The notes below the pieces were generated by a model that was given only the letters and a program-made list of their open reading frames with translations, was not told the DNA's origin and did no database searches. A program made the translations under genes and the position numbers. A stretch of DNA of 39,359 nucleotides from assembly GCA_023259115.1 (NCBI GenBank), contig JAHFQW010000002.1, forward strand, positions 1 to 39,359, read 5' to 3'. This stretch comes from an archaeon. Lineage in GTDB: Archaea; Nanobdellota; Nanobdellia; Woesearchaeales; GW2011-AR9. Of this stretch, positions 17,031-24,481 are shown piece by piece. Every line of letters begins with the position of its first letter. Within the stretch, counting starts at the first letter, position 1.

Positions 17031-17912
17031 TTATGATTTCCCTAACAAGCCGGCAACTTTGGTTGCTTGATATGTTGGAAGAGCTGCTAAGTATGTTCTT
17101 AATGCTTCTGGGCTTTCTTCTTTTTTGATCATGCCAATGATTGCTGGACCTAATACGCTGCGCGCACTCTCAAAGCGCAGATAGGTGGTTTTTGGTGTGT
17201 TTCCGGCGGCTTGATACGTGCCCGTTTTGAATTCATCATTATATGACGGTGCACAGTCCACAAAATAGGTGTGAGTGGCCATCGCGGTCATGCCTACTAG
17301 CTGCGCGGCATTGCGTTGATGCGGACAGCCGTCATCATTCATACTTCTTTTCCCATGAGGAACAGAGTCGCCAAAGAAAACGATCACTTGTTTCTTATTG
17401 TGATTTTTTTGTTTGTCATCGTACATTTTCTGGGTTAGGTCTGCGGCCAAACATTCATATGCTTCAGGCCCATCTCCTCCACTGGTATTTATAATGCTCT
17501 TGATTTGATTATGTAAATCATTTACACTTGTTGTAGGAGCATTATCTTGGCCGTAATCTCCTAGCATACGTACTCCTTGTTTTTGTAAATAACTTTTTTC
17601 ACAGTGATCGCTCACACTCAGAACGCAGGCTTCAATACCTCTTTTTCCATCGAGAATTTCTTGTCCCACTTGCTCAATACAGGTGTGAACCGCGTCTATA
17701 TAATTACTCATACTGCCCGTACTATCAAAGACGAGATAGGCGATGAGGGGGTTATTTTGGCGTGCGCTTATACGTTCGCCGAGTTTTTCTGCAGCAGCTC
17801 CAGTAACCGCTCCGGGTAAATATCTTTCTGCTCCATTTCCCGAAGGAAGAGCACCAGCGCTTCCTTGTAAACGTTGTTCTAATGATTTTCGTACATCGTT
17901 GTTATTTGCCAT
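17031..17912 (-). CDS. von Willebrand factor A domain protein
   Basis: The 293-residue protein is mostly one VWA domain beginning at about residue 55. The metal-ion-dependent adhesion site is complete: DSTGS at 63-67, Thr142 before SGGDGPEA (Asp146), and the FFGDSVPHG strand with Asp181. VWA domains use this site to bind partner proteins in metal-dependent assembly. There is no signal peptide, so it is cytoplasmic, unlike adhesins. The N-terminal 50 residues are Gly/Ala/Arg-rich and flexible; the last 60 are helical. It has its own promoter (17958-17986) and is followed after 25 bases by a J-domain protein, so the partner is likely in the same cluster. No MoxR ATPase or Ter protein lies nearby. 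Confidence 0.9.
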   Translation of the reverse strand: MANNNDVRKSLEQRLQGSAGALPSGNGAERYLPGAVTGAAAEKLGERISARQNNPLIAYLVFDSTGSMSNYIDAVHTCIEQVGQEILDGKRGIEACVLSVSDHCEKSYLQKQGVRMLGDYGQDNAPTTSVNDLHNQIKSIINTSGGDGPEAYECLAADLTQKMYDDKQKNHNKKQVIVFFGDSVPHGKRSMNDDGCPHQRNAAQLVGMTAMATHTYFVDCAPSYNDEFKTGTYQAAGNTPKTTYLRFESARSVLGPAIIGMIKKEESPEALRTYLAALPTYQATKVAGLLGKS

Positions 17913-17957
17913 AATTGTAACCTCTGTATTAATTTTTAATGATTAAATGAGGGTTTA

Positions 17958-17986
17958 TTTATAAATCTTTTGTTAATTTTGTTACT
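17958..17986 (-). promoter_or_regulatory. Promoter element of the VWA gene, shared with the double glycosyltransferase gene
   Basis: It is identical over 29 bp to 14542-14570, with TATA box ATTTATAAA at its downstream end and AACAAAA-type bases upstream. The distance to the ATG at 17912 is about 46 bases, almost the same as in the other copy (48). Related but shorter matches precede the gene starting at 25462. Confidence 0.65.
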
Positions 17987-17999
17987 ATGAAGTAAGAAA

Positions 18000-18515
18000 C
18001 TATAAGTATATGGCTCGAAGTTTAGCCAACTGTGCTTGGGCAGAAGAATGGTTGGGTAATTTTTCAAAGCAGGCAATCGCTTGTTCGATATTCTGTTGCT
18101 GTATATGAATTGTGCCGGCAAAATAGGTGGCGTGGGTATGCTGGGAATTGAGTTCTAAGAGCACAGCACAGTATTCCATGGCTTGGGAGTATTGTTTCTG
18201 GTCGCGAAGTTGGGGAATGGTTTTGAGCAGTTCTGTTTCGAGAAGTTGATATTGCTGTTTCGATGGTTGGTGATTTAGAAGAGCGGCTTTGTGATAATTG
18301 GTTAGAGCGTTTAGAGAATCGTGTTCTTGTTCAAAGATTTGACCTGCGATATAGAGGCAATCGGGATTAAATGGTTGGGTTAGAGCGTATTGTTTTATTT
18401 CTTGAATGAATGATTTTTCTTTTTGTAGTGTTTCTTCTAGTGCGGTTGTTCGTGCGTTCTGTAATTCTACAAGTCTTTGTATACGACTGAGTACGGTGTT
18501 ACTGCTATCTGTCAT
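18000..18515 (-). CDS. Coiled-coil and TPR-like tail protein
   Basis: The 171-residue protein starts MTDSSNTVLSRIQRLVELQ, resembling the start of the upstream 171-residue protein (N..L.R(V/I)Q.(I/L)V). A first TPR-like repeat lies near residues 52-75 (DCLYIAGQIFEQEHDSLNALTNYHKA). The C-terminal module reads ATYFAGTIHIQQQ..EQAIACFEKL, then a diverged NHSSAQAQLAKL terminus. It ends 87 bases before the VWA start, in front of the VWA promoter. Its ATG comes only eight bases after a hairpin and eight T residues, an odd position suggesting attenuation or a separate start. Confidence 0.75.
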   Translation of the reverse strand: MTDSSNTVLSRIQRLVELQNARTTALEETLQKEKSFIQEIKQYALTQPFNPDCLYIAGQIFEQEHDSLNALTNYHKAALLNHQPSKQQYQLLETELLKTIPQLRDQKQYSQAMEYCAVLLELNSQHTHATYFAGTIHIQQQNIEQAIACFEKLPNHSSAQAQLAKLRAIYL

Positions 18516-18523
18516 TTTGAATT

Positions 18524-18550
18524 AAAAAAAAGAGGAAGGTTGAGTTCCTC
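18524..18550 (-). terminator. Hairpin plus T8 between two cluster genes
   Basis: On the minus strand GAGGAA (18550-18545) pairs with TTCCTC (18537-18532) around a seven-base loop, followed at once by eight T residues (18531-18524). This looks like an intrinsic terminator. It lies between genes only 39 bases apart, and the T-run ends eight bases before the next ATG, so partial read-through or attenuation is possible. Confidence 0.55.
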
Positions 18551-18554
18551 ATTT

Positions 18555-19070
18555 TTAGATGTCTAATTTTAGACTGTCGAGATATCTGTTGACTTCATCA
18601 ATTTGTTTTTGGGTGTGCTGGATTTGTGTGTGGAGTTCGCTATTTTGCTGTTCTGCTCTGGTGTATGTTCCTTGAAGTTCTTCAACTCTTATCTGAAGTT
18701 CAAGATTGGCTTCTTCTGTTGCGGTTACTTTTCCTTCTGCATCAACATTTTGTCTTCTTAATTCTTGATATTGGGTTTCTAAGCCTGTGTACCTTGTGGT
18801 TAATTCCATTTGTTGTGTTTGCAGTGATGCATATTCTGTGGTTTTAGCACTCAGATCTCGAGTTGCCGTGGTACATCTTTCTTCTAAAGAGAGTTTCTCT
18901 CCACGTAGTTGTTCTGCAGTATCTTGTAGGGTACTCATGTCTGATTGTGCTGTTTGATATTTTGTTTCTACGTCTGTTCGTAGAGCTTGTTCTTCTGCTA
19001 GTTTTTGTTGGTATGTTCCTACTATTCCTTGTACTCGTTGTAATAATGGGTTTGCTGCTTCTTGTGTCAT
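18555..19070 (-). CDS. Coiled-coil protein of the J/TPR cluster
   Basis: The 171-residue protein is almost wholly coiled coil from residue 15 to the end, rich in Gln, Glu, Leu and Thr with no Pro after the start. Its first 15 residues (MTQEAANPLLQRVQG) resemble the next protein's start, and its end (NRYLDSLK) resembles the end of the J-like protein upstream (QDYLDSLK). It has no J domain and no terminal GTGSSAK motif, so it may be a linker or partner of the other coiled coils. GGAGGAG lies eight to fourteen bases before the ATG, a strong ribosome binding site, consistent with translation from an operon mRNA. Confidence 0.75.
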   Translation of the reverse strand: MTQEAANPLLQRVQGIVGTYQQKLAEEQALRTDVETKYQTAQSDMSTLQDTAEQLRGEKLSLEERCTTATRDLSAKTTEYASLQTQQMELTTRYTGLETQYQELRRQNVDAEGKVTATEEANLELQIRVEELQGTYTRAEQQNSELHTQIQHTQKQIDEVNRYLDSLKLDI

Positions 19071-19134
19071 ATTTCTTCTCCTCCGGTTTTTTACTTTCTC
19101 TGATTTTTCTCTTTTTATGTTTTTATTATTGTAA

Positions 19135-19692
19135 TTATTTTAATGAATCAAGATAATCTTGTATTCCATTTCTTTCTTGTACGGCTAATTTTAATAAATT
19201 TCTAGTTGTGGTTAGCTGTTCATTTAATGTGGTTGTTTCGTTTTGATGTTTTGCTATCATTTGTTCGATTTCTCTTCTTGTTTCGAGGAAATCGTTTACG
19301 ATTTGTGTGAGGGGAAGTTTTTCGGGAGTATTATTTTTGAGGTTGATGATATAAGCGGTAAGAGGGAAGGTGCTGAGGGTTACGGAAACATAACCCGCTT
19401 TCTCTCCGTCTTGAGGTCGAGGGTTGGTGTATTTTTCTTCACTGGTGAGGATGGTGTAGAGATCACTAATCTCTTTGAAGAGGTCTTCAGCTATACGTTG
19501 AATGGAACTGGGGAATTGTCTTTGACGATCGGGATGGAGTTGTTGGGATAACTCGCGATAGCCGCGTTTGATATCTCCTTTTATTCTTTCGGTTTCTTGT
19601 TTATCTTCAAAGATATAACTGTTATAATTTACTTTGAAGAGGCTGAGGATGTCGATGCCTATGTATTCGCCAAGCCAACTATTTTTGCTCAT
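19135..19692 (-). CDS. WLGE-type J-domain protein with coiled coil
   Basis: Residues 6-20 read WLGEYIGIDILSLFK, the N-terminal motif shared with the proteins at 14586-15587 and 19784-20359. The J-like core follows: IKRGYRELSQQLHPD with intact HPD at 53-55, then IAEDLFKEISDLYTIL. Residues 130-185 are a coiled coil ending in QDYLDSLK. With 185 residues it lacks the TPR-like tail. It may act on an Hsp70, since HPD is intact, while its close relatives have lost it. A TATA-like TTTATAAAT at about 19713-19721 stands roughly 25 bases before the ATG, and the coiled-coil gene follows after 64 bases. Confidence 0.82.
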   Translation of the reverse strand: MSKNSWLGEYIGIDILSLFKVNYNSYIFEDKQETERIKGDIKRGYRELSQQLHPDRQRQFPSSIQRIAEDLFKEISDLYTILTSEEKYTNPRPQDGEKAGYVSVTLSTFPLTAYIINLKNNTPEKLPLTQIVNDFLETRREIEQMIAKHQNETTTLNEQLTTTRNLLKLAVQERNGIQDYLDSLK

Positions 19693-19783
19693 GATTTGAT
19701 GGAAAAAGGCTTATTTATAAATGTTTAGGAGGTTAGGTTTACTTGGGAATAGTAATTGGTCTTTCCCATAGAATTGTTTATTT

Positions 19784-20359
19784 TTACTTAAGATAAGAAA
19801 ATCCGAGGTTGGTGGCGGCGACATATCCTTCGATACAATCAAAGGTGTGTTTTAGTGCATGATTTTCTAATTTGAGCCTATCAATTTCTTGTTGGGCGTT
19901 TCTGAGTTGTTTTTCGTGGTTTTGAGTTGCGTTGTCAAAACTGGATTTTAGTGTGATAAACAGGGCTACTGTGCGGGCGTAGTATGGTTCGATTTTTTGC
20001 GGGGTTATGGTTAAATAGGCAACGTAGTCAGTTAGGTCGTATTTGCCATAGTTGCGATTTAGTGTGCTATTTGGTTGAAAGTACTGTTTTGTTTTATCGG
20101 TGAGTAGAATATAGGTTTCGTCTACTTTTTGGGAGAGTTCTTGGGCGATGGTTTTAAATTCTTCAGGGTAGAGATGATAGTTGTCTGGGTCGATTATTTC
20201 TTTTAGAGAATGATATTTTTTTTCTATGTCCTGGCGCAGACGCTGTTCATCTACGACTGAACTTTCGGTGTTATAATATTCTGCTGCGAGAAGTCCAAAA
20301 ACGCTTAGAAGATCTATGGGGGGTTCTTGAGCGTCGCCAAGCCAGCGCAATGGAATCAT
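19784..20359 (-). CDS. WLGD-type degenerate J-like protein with coiled coil
   Basis: The 191-residue protein has WLGDAQEPPIDLLSVF at residues 6-21 and a J-like core in which HPD is replaced by DPD (57-59). A NYGKYDLTDYVAYL segment near residue 105 is also found as DGKYADLKRY in the 333-residue relative. Residues 140-175 form a short coiled coil. The loss of the first His makes Hsp70 stimulation unlikely. It has a TATA-like TTTAAAAATAA upstream near 20380-20390 and is separated from the next J protein by 91 bases. Confidence 0.8.
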   Translation of the reverse strand: MIPLRWLGDAQEPPIDLLSVFGLLAAEYYNTESSVVDEQRLRQDIEKKYHSLKEIIDPDNYHLYPEEFKTIAQELSQKVDETYILLTDKTKQYFQPNSTLNRNYGKYDLTDYVAYLTITPQKIEPYYARTVALFITLKSSFDNATQNHEKQLRNAQQEIDRLKLENHALKHTFDCIEGYVAATNLGFSYLK

Positions 20360-20436
20360 ACTTTCTTCTTTGAGCAGTTTATTTTTAAAGATTTAGCGTG
20401 TCTACTCTCAGAAATAGAAGAATGATATAGGGAAAT

Positions 20437-20691
20437 TCACTGAATATTAATTTTCTGGCCCAAAGATTGGCCGGGTAAACCAGCGTCTGCAAAGATTGCT
20501 CTGACATTACCATTTCGGCCATGAAGGGCGGAAATTTTACCTGAAATGGTTTTTCCGGCGGGGCTTGTCCATGTCGCGGTTTTACCAATGACCGTTTTTG
20601 CTTCTTGCGCACTATTTGCTACTTTGAGAATCATTTGATGGGGGTTTTGGTGATGTCGTCCTTGACGAAAATGCATGATTACGGCTTCCAT
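20437..20691 (-). CDS. rpl35ae: 50S ribosomal protein eL33 (L35Ae)
   Basis: The 84-residue protein matches eL33: MHFRQGRHHQNPHQMILKV, the IGKTATWTSPAGK strand pair and HGRNGNVRAIF..GLPGQSLG. eL33 is a large-subunit beta-barrel protein. The TATA-like TTTATAAAG near 20715-20722 lies about 25 bases ahead of the ATG at 20691, indicating a leaderless mRNA and supporting this start rather than Met6. It is a housekeeping gene standing alone inside the accessory region, between the J-like proteins and the toxin-antitoxin cassette. Confidence 0.93.
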   Translation of the reverse strand: MEAVIMHFRQGRHHQNPHQMILKVANSAQEAKTVIGKTATWTSPAGKTISGKISALHGRNGNVRAIFADAGLPGQSLGQKINIQ

Positions 20692-20756
20692 GTTGTAGCT
20701 AAAATTATGGCTTATTTATAAAGATTGTTGTTGGGGATTTGAAATGGGAATTTTTA

Positions 20757-20873
20757 TTACAGATATTTTTTCCACGTTTTTTCGTCTTTGGGATTATTCC
20801 AGATTTTTGCAAAAGCTTGTTCTGATAGGATAAGCCATCCTTTGCGTTCTTGTTGTTCTGTTATTTTGGACAT
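20757..20873 (-). CDS. 38-residue antitoxin-tail-like protein
   Basis: A 38-codon frame starting MSKITEQQER follows the PIN gene after 15 bases on the same strand. Its end, LSEQAFAKIWNNPKDEKTW, resembles the C-terminal toxin-binding tail common in small antitoxins of several VapB-like families (a Leu-Ser..sF..IWDN..D pattern). There is no visible DNA-binding part, so it could be a truncated antitoxin left from another cassette or a small third component. No clear ribosome binding site is seen. It is a short frame, so certainty is moderate. Confidence 0.5.
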   Translation of the reverse strand: MSKITEQQERKGWLILSEQAFAKIWNNPKDEKTWKKYL

Positions 20874-20888
20874 GAGGATTTATTCGAT

Positions 20889-21281
20889 TTAAGACACAAT
20901 TATTTTTTGAAGTTCTTCAATAGGTTGAAAATCGTTGTCTTTGGTTACGAGAACATAGTTATTTTCGATAGTTATAGATGCGATTAGCAAATCACTTAAT
21001 GATAGAATTATTCCTCTTTTCTCGTATTTATGTTTTAGTGTGGCGAGGGCGAGGGCGGTTTTTTTTGTGGGAAATAGTGTTTCAAAATTAGTTAAAAAAG
21101 AGAGGGCTTTTTGTTTGTTCTTTTCGTTTTTGTCTACTAATCCATACGTGAATTCAAATTCGGTGATGAAAGTTATTTTCGGGAGAAGGGGATATATTTT
21201 TGAGAGTTCTTCTATTCTTTTTATTGTGGGAATAACTTCTTTTTCGATATCAATGAGAATGGAGGTGTCTAATACGAGCAT
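20889..21281 (-). CDS. PIN-domain ribonuclease, VapC-like toxin
   Basis: The 130-residue protein has the PIN-domain acidic quartet: Asp5 in VLDTSILID, Glu in TEFEFTYG, Asp in LSLSDLLIA and Asp in VTKDNDF. These bind the metal ions that cut RNA; VapC toxins typically cleave tRNA or rRNA. The gene starts within the stop of the preceding ribbon-helix-helix gene (TAATG, one-base overlap), the usual antitoxin-first order, which makes a VapBC-type pair very likely. The RNA target is unknown. Confidence 0.9.
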   Translation of the reverse strand: MLVLDTSILIDIEKEVIPTIKRIEELSKIYPLLPKITFITEFEFTYGLVDKNEKNKQKALSFLTNFETLFPTKKTALALATLKHKYEKRGIILSLSDLLIASITIENNYVLVTKDNDFQPIEELQKIIVS

Positions 21282-21526
21282 TATATTCTGAACCCTCTCT
21301 CTTTTCTCATTTTTTTTATTTTCTCGCGAAGGTTTTCCGCATCTTCATCGTTGAGAAGTCTGCCGGATGAGAGAATTTTATGCCATGTTTTTTCGTTGTT
21401 TTTTTGATATTCATAGACCATTGTTTTGAATAATGTTCCCATTTTCACTCTGTTTCTTGCAGCGAGACCTTTGAATTCGTGCCATGTTTGGGTATCAATG
21501 TCTTTAATGGTTTTTATTTCGTTCAT
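21281..21526 (-). CDS. Ribbon-helix-helix antitoxin, VapB-like
   Basis: The 81-residue protein begins with a strand (EIKTIKDI), a helix (TWHEFKGLAARNR) and a second helix (MGTLFKTMVYEYQKN), the ribbon-helix-helix DNA-binding layout. The remaining 35 residues, including LLNDEDAENLREKIKK, are the probable toxin-binding tail. It overlaps the PIN toxin gene by one base. A perfect palindrome five bases ahead of its ATG is the likely operator by which the antitoxin represses the operon. Confidence 0.82.
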   Translation of the reverse strand: MNEIKTIKDIDTQTWHEFKGLAARNRVKMGTLFKTMVYEYQKNNEKTWHKILSSGRLLNDEDAENLREKIKKMRKERGFRI

Positions 21527-21530
21527 GAGA

Positions 21531-21547
21531 AGTAATACTGTATTACT
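21531..21547. promoter_or_regulatory. Palindromic operator of the VapBC-like operon
   Basis: AGTAATAC-T-GTATTACT is a perfect inverted repeat of 8 bp arms around one base, four bases ahead of the antitoxin ATG and next to the minus-strand TATA box ATTTAAATAAA (about 21548-21558). Its place between TATA box and start, and the encoded ribbon-helix-helix protein, indicate autoregulation. Confidence 0.7.
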
Positions 21548-21611
21548 TTTATTTAAATCTTTCTCTCTTGAAACGACAAATCCTTAAAAAGAGTGGCTTA
21601 TTTTTGATTCT

Positions 21612-23138
21612 ATGATTAAAGGTCAGGTGGTATTTGGGGATTTTGGACGTATTGTGATGCGGGTGAAGGCGGATCAAGAGGTGGAACTTGGCGAGCTTGT
21701 GGTAATTGAGCAAGGCAGAGAGAGGTTTATTTTGCAGGTGTATGATTTAGTGTATGGGAGTCAGATTTCTAGTTCCAATTTAGAGATGGTGGCAGGCATG
21801 AATTTGGAGGAGGGTGGTTTTGCGGTGATGGATGAGAAGCTGCGTAATTATCAGTTGGCGTATTTGAAGCCGGTGTTGACGGTGTCAGAACAGAGTGCGA
21901 TGTGCAAGAAGCTGCCGGCGTTTTTTGGAAAAGTGCGGGCACTCGAAAAAGAGGATTTGTCATTTATTACGATGCCCAGAGAGCCGATGTTTTTGGGTAG
22001 TGTGCGCAGTGGAAGCAAGAAGTTGGATTTTGACGTATTTTTGCCTGGACGAGAGGTGTTGAGTCATCATATTTTAATTCCAGCGAGTACGGGGAAGGGA
22101 AAGTCGAATTTGATGTCGTGCATACTCTGGGATTTGACAGATAAAGATTTTGCGGGGATGTTGGTGCTTGATCCACATGATGAGTATTATGGGCGAGGAG
22201 GTTTGGGATTGAAAGATCATCCAATGCGCGCGAATGTGAGTTATTATACCCCAATTAATCCACCTCCGGGCGCGCGGTTGTTAAAAATAAATTTGAAGAA
22301 GTTGAAGCCGGAGCATGTGCAGGGGGCAATTTTTTTAAGTGATCCACAGCGACAGTGTTTGTTTGCGTACTATCGCAAATATAAATCGGAGTGGGTGCGA
22401 GCGGTGATGGAGGAGAGAAAAATTGAAGGCGTTTCATTTCATGAGGATACGATGGCCGTTGTGAAGCGGCGGTTGATTTCGCTTCTTAATTTGGATTTGG
22501 AGAAAGGGGTGCTTACGTGTGAGGGGATTTTTGATGAGGTTGCGGGGGAGAATACGATTGAGGATATTTGTCAAGAGTTAGAGAGAGCAAAGATGGTGAT
22601 TATTGATACGAGTTATTTTTCCGGGGCGATGGAGATTATGATTGGAACGATTATTGCGTCAGAAATTTTTGAGAAATATAAATATTATAAACGAGTTGGT
22701 CGGCTGGAGGAGAAGCCGGTTGTGAGTATTGTTTTGGAGGAGGCGCCGAGAGTATTAGGCAAGAATGTGCTAGAACAAGGGAGTAATATTTTTGAGAGTA
22801 TTGCGCGCGAGGGGCGGAAATTTAAGATTGGTCTTATTGCGATTACGCAGCTGCCTTCAGAGATTCCTAAACAAGTGCTGGCAAATATGAATACAAAGAT
22901 AATATTGGGAATTGAGATGAATTCAGAGAGGCAGGCTGTGATGGAATGCGCGCCGCAGGATTTGAGCCAGGATAATAGGAATATTGCTTCTCTGGATAGA
23001 GGCGAGGCGCTGGTGACGTCGACGTTTACGCGCTTTGCGGTGCCGATTCGAGTGCCGATGTTTTCGGAGTTTGTGCGGTTGATGAAAAAAGAGAATAGAG
23101 ATAGAAAAGAAATGATGGATGGGAGTTTATTTCAATAG
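21612..23138 (+). CDS. HerA-like ATP-binding protein (DUF87 family)
   Basis: The 508-residue protein has an N-terminal beta-barrel-type region ([21 protein letters not shown]), then a P-loop, ASTGKGKS at 158-165, with [13 protein letters not shown] as the next conserved element, a Walker B type strand [11 protein letters not shown] and a sensor-like [12 protein letters not shown]. This is the HerA/FtsK-type ATPase layout with a HAS barrel, used for double-strand DNA translocation. HerA normally works with nuclease NurA in end resection; no NurA is adjacent here, so an alternative partner or a different DUF87 subtype is possible. A TATA-like CCTTAAAAAG at 21582-21591 gives a short or no leader. 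It is the only plus-strand gene in the accessory region. Confidence 0.88.
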   Translation: MIKGQVVFGDFGRIVMRVKADQEVELGELVVIEQGRERFILQVYDLVYGSQISSSNLEMVAGMNLEEGGFAVMDEKLRNYQLAYLKPVLTVSEQSAMCKKLPAFFGKVRALEKEDLSFITMPREPMFLGSVRSGSKKLDFDVFLPGREVLSHHILIPASTGKGKSNLMSCILWDLTDKDFAGMLVLDPHDEYYGRGGLGLKDHPMRANVSYYTPINPPPGARLLKINLKKLKPEHVQGAIFLSDPQRQCLFAYYRKYKSEWVRAVMEERKIEGVSFHEDTMAVVKRRLISLLNLDLEKGVLTCEGIFDEVAGENTIEDICQELERAKMVIIDTSYFSGAMEIMIGTIIASEIFEKYKYYKRVGRLEEKPVVSIVLEEAPRVLGKNVLEQGSNIFESIAREGRKFKIGLIAITQLPSEIPKQVLANMNTKIILGIEMNSERQAVMECAPQDLSQDNRNIASLDRGEALVTSTFTRFAVPIRVPMFSEFVRLMKKENRDRKEMMDGSLFQ

Positions 23139-23190
23139 AATGTTTAGGTTTGTTGATGTTTATTGATTTGGTTGTTTTAGGTTGATGTTT

Positions 23191-24312
23191 TTAGATTGGT
23201 AGTGCTGATAGTTTTTGTTCTATTCTTGCGAGTGCTGTTTTTGCAGAAGAGCCTGTTCCGGCTTGTTTATATTCTTCTAGAGCGCTTTCGAGCTGATTAG
23301 TCTGTTCATATACTGTGCCAAGAAAGTAATGGTTATGAAAGTTATCTGGTTCAATTATAGTGAGAAATTCATAGAGGGTTATTGCTTGGCTTGATTTTTT
23401 TTTATCTCGAAGAGTTTTGGCGTTTGATGCGAGTATTTGATGATATTTGTTTTCGATAATATGTTGTCGAATGGGGAGAAGCATCTCTTGTGCATTTAGA
23501 GTGATGGCTATTTGGCTATGTGTGATAGCATCTATAAGATCTGCTAGATCTTGCGTATTTGTAAATTGGGACAATTTGTGTTTTCCCATTTCCCATGCGG
23601 CAGCGTAATCTTGCAATAAAGCAAAAGGGTCAATTGAAGTTGTGGATGCTTGAGCAATATGTTTTTTGGCTTGTTCACGTATACTCTGTTCAGTATCTTT
23701 ATAATGGTATAATACTTGATATAACGACATGGCGGTCTGGTGTGAATTTAATTCAACGAGAGTGTTAGCAAGGGTGAGTGTGGCTTGTTGATACCGAGAT
23801 GATTTTTCAAATGCTGCGGTAAATGCGAGCTCTAGTTCCGCTTCTAGAGGAGTATCTTGTGGTTGTTTGTAGATTTGAATAGCGGCGGAGAGAAATTTAA
23901 AGTCATCAGGAGAGGGGAATAATAATTCGTGCAGTTCTAATTGTACTTTAAGATCATGGAGATGGTGTGTAGGGCTATAGTTGTGTTGTTGTTTCTGTTG
24001 AAGTGCTAATAATTCTTTTTCAAGAGAGGTGTATGCACTCGCCCATTGTTCAGTGTATTCCTCAGCTAGACGTCCTCTTTCTACTACCTCATTGTATTTT
24101 TCTCCTAGTTCCCTATACTCTGCTCGGACATGTTCTAATTGTTTGTGCGCATCCCAGAGTTGCTGGTTGAGATGTTGTTCTTCTGTTTGTGATTTTTCTA
24201 ATTTATATTTTGTTTCTTCTAAAGCATATTTAAGATTAAATTCGGGGATGATTTTTCTTGCTAGCCATTTCCAGAAACCTACTTTTGTGTCTTGAGGGGT
24301 GCTAGCTACCAT
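23191..24312 (-). CDS. Coiled-coil and TPR-like protein with GTGSSAK tail
   Basis: The 373-residue protein starts with a basic-hydrophobic segment (VGFWKWLARKIIPEFNLKY), which could be an amphipathic membrane-contacting helix, followed by a long coiled coil (about residues 28-115). From 118 to the end it is TPR-like helices. The final 50 residues are the cluster's module: NHYFLGTVYEQTNQLESALEEY then AGTGSSAKTALARIEQKL. No J domain is present. A TATA-like ATTTAAAAA at about 24330-24340 precedes the ATG. It is separated from the rest of the cluster by HerA and the toxin-antitoxin cassette but is clearly of the same family. Confidence 0.8.
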   Translation of the reverse strand: MVASTPQDTKVGFWKWLARKIIPEFNLKYALEETKYKLEKSQTEEQHLNQQLWDAHKQLEHVRAEYRELGEKYNEVVERGRLAEEYTEQWASAYTSLEKELLALQQKQQHNYSPTHHLHDLKVQLELHELLFPSPDDFKFLSAAIQIYKQPQDTPLEAELELAFTAAFEKSSRYQQATLTLANTLVELNSHQTAMSLYQVLYHYKDTEQSIREQAKKHIAQASTTSIDPFALLQDYAAAWEMGKHKLSQFTNTQDLADLIDAITHSQIAITLNAQEMLLPIRQHIIENKYHQILASNAKTLRDKKKSSQAITLYEFLTIIEPDNFHNHYFLGTVYEQTNQLESALEEYKQAGTGSSAKTALARIEQKLSALPI

Positions 24313-24446
24313 GGTGAGAATAAATTAGCTAGGGGGTTTTTAAATGTTATGTTCGTGAGTATTTAAAAGTAGTTAAATGAAAAAGAAGATCAAATTTGAC
24401 CTAAAATGTAATTTATAGAGGGGTTTGAGAAACTATGTCTCATTCA

Positions 24447-24480
24447 ATAAAAATGGAACATAATTGGTTATTCAATGTTC
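24447..24480 (-). terminator. Hairpin terminator after the 24482-25462 gene
   Basis: Directly after the stop, the minus strand reads GAACAT (24480-24475), a 13-base loop and ATGTTC (24461-24456), then a CATTTTTATT T-rich stretch. A six-base-pair stem plus T-tract fits an intrinsic-style terminator. Confidence 0.4.
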
Positions 24481-24481
24481 T

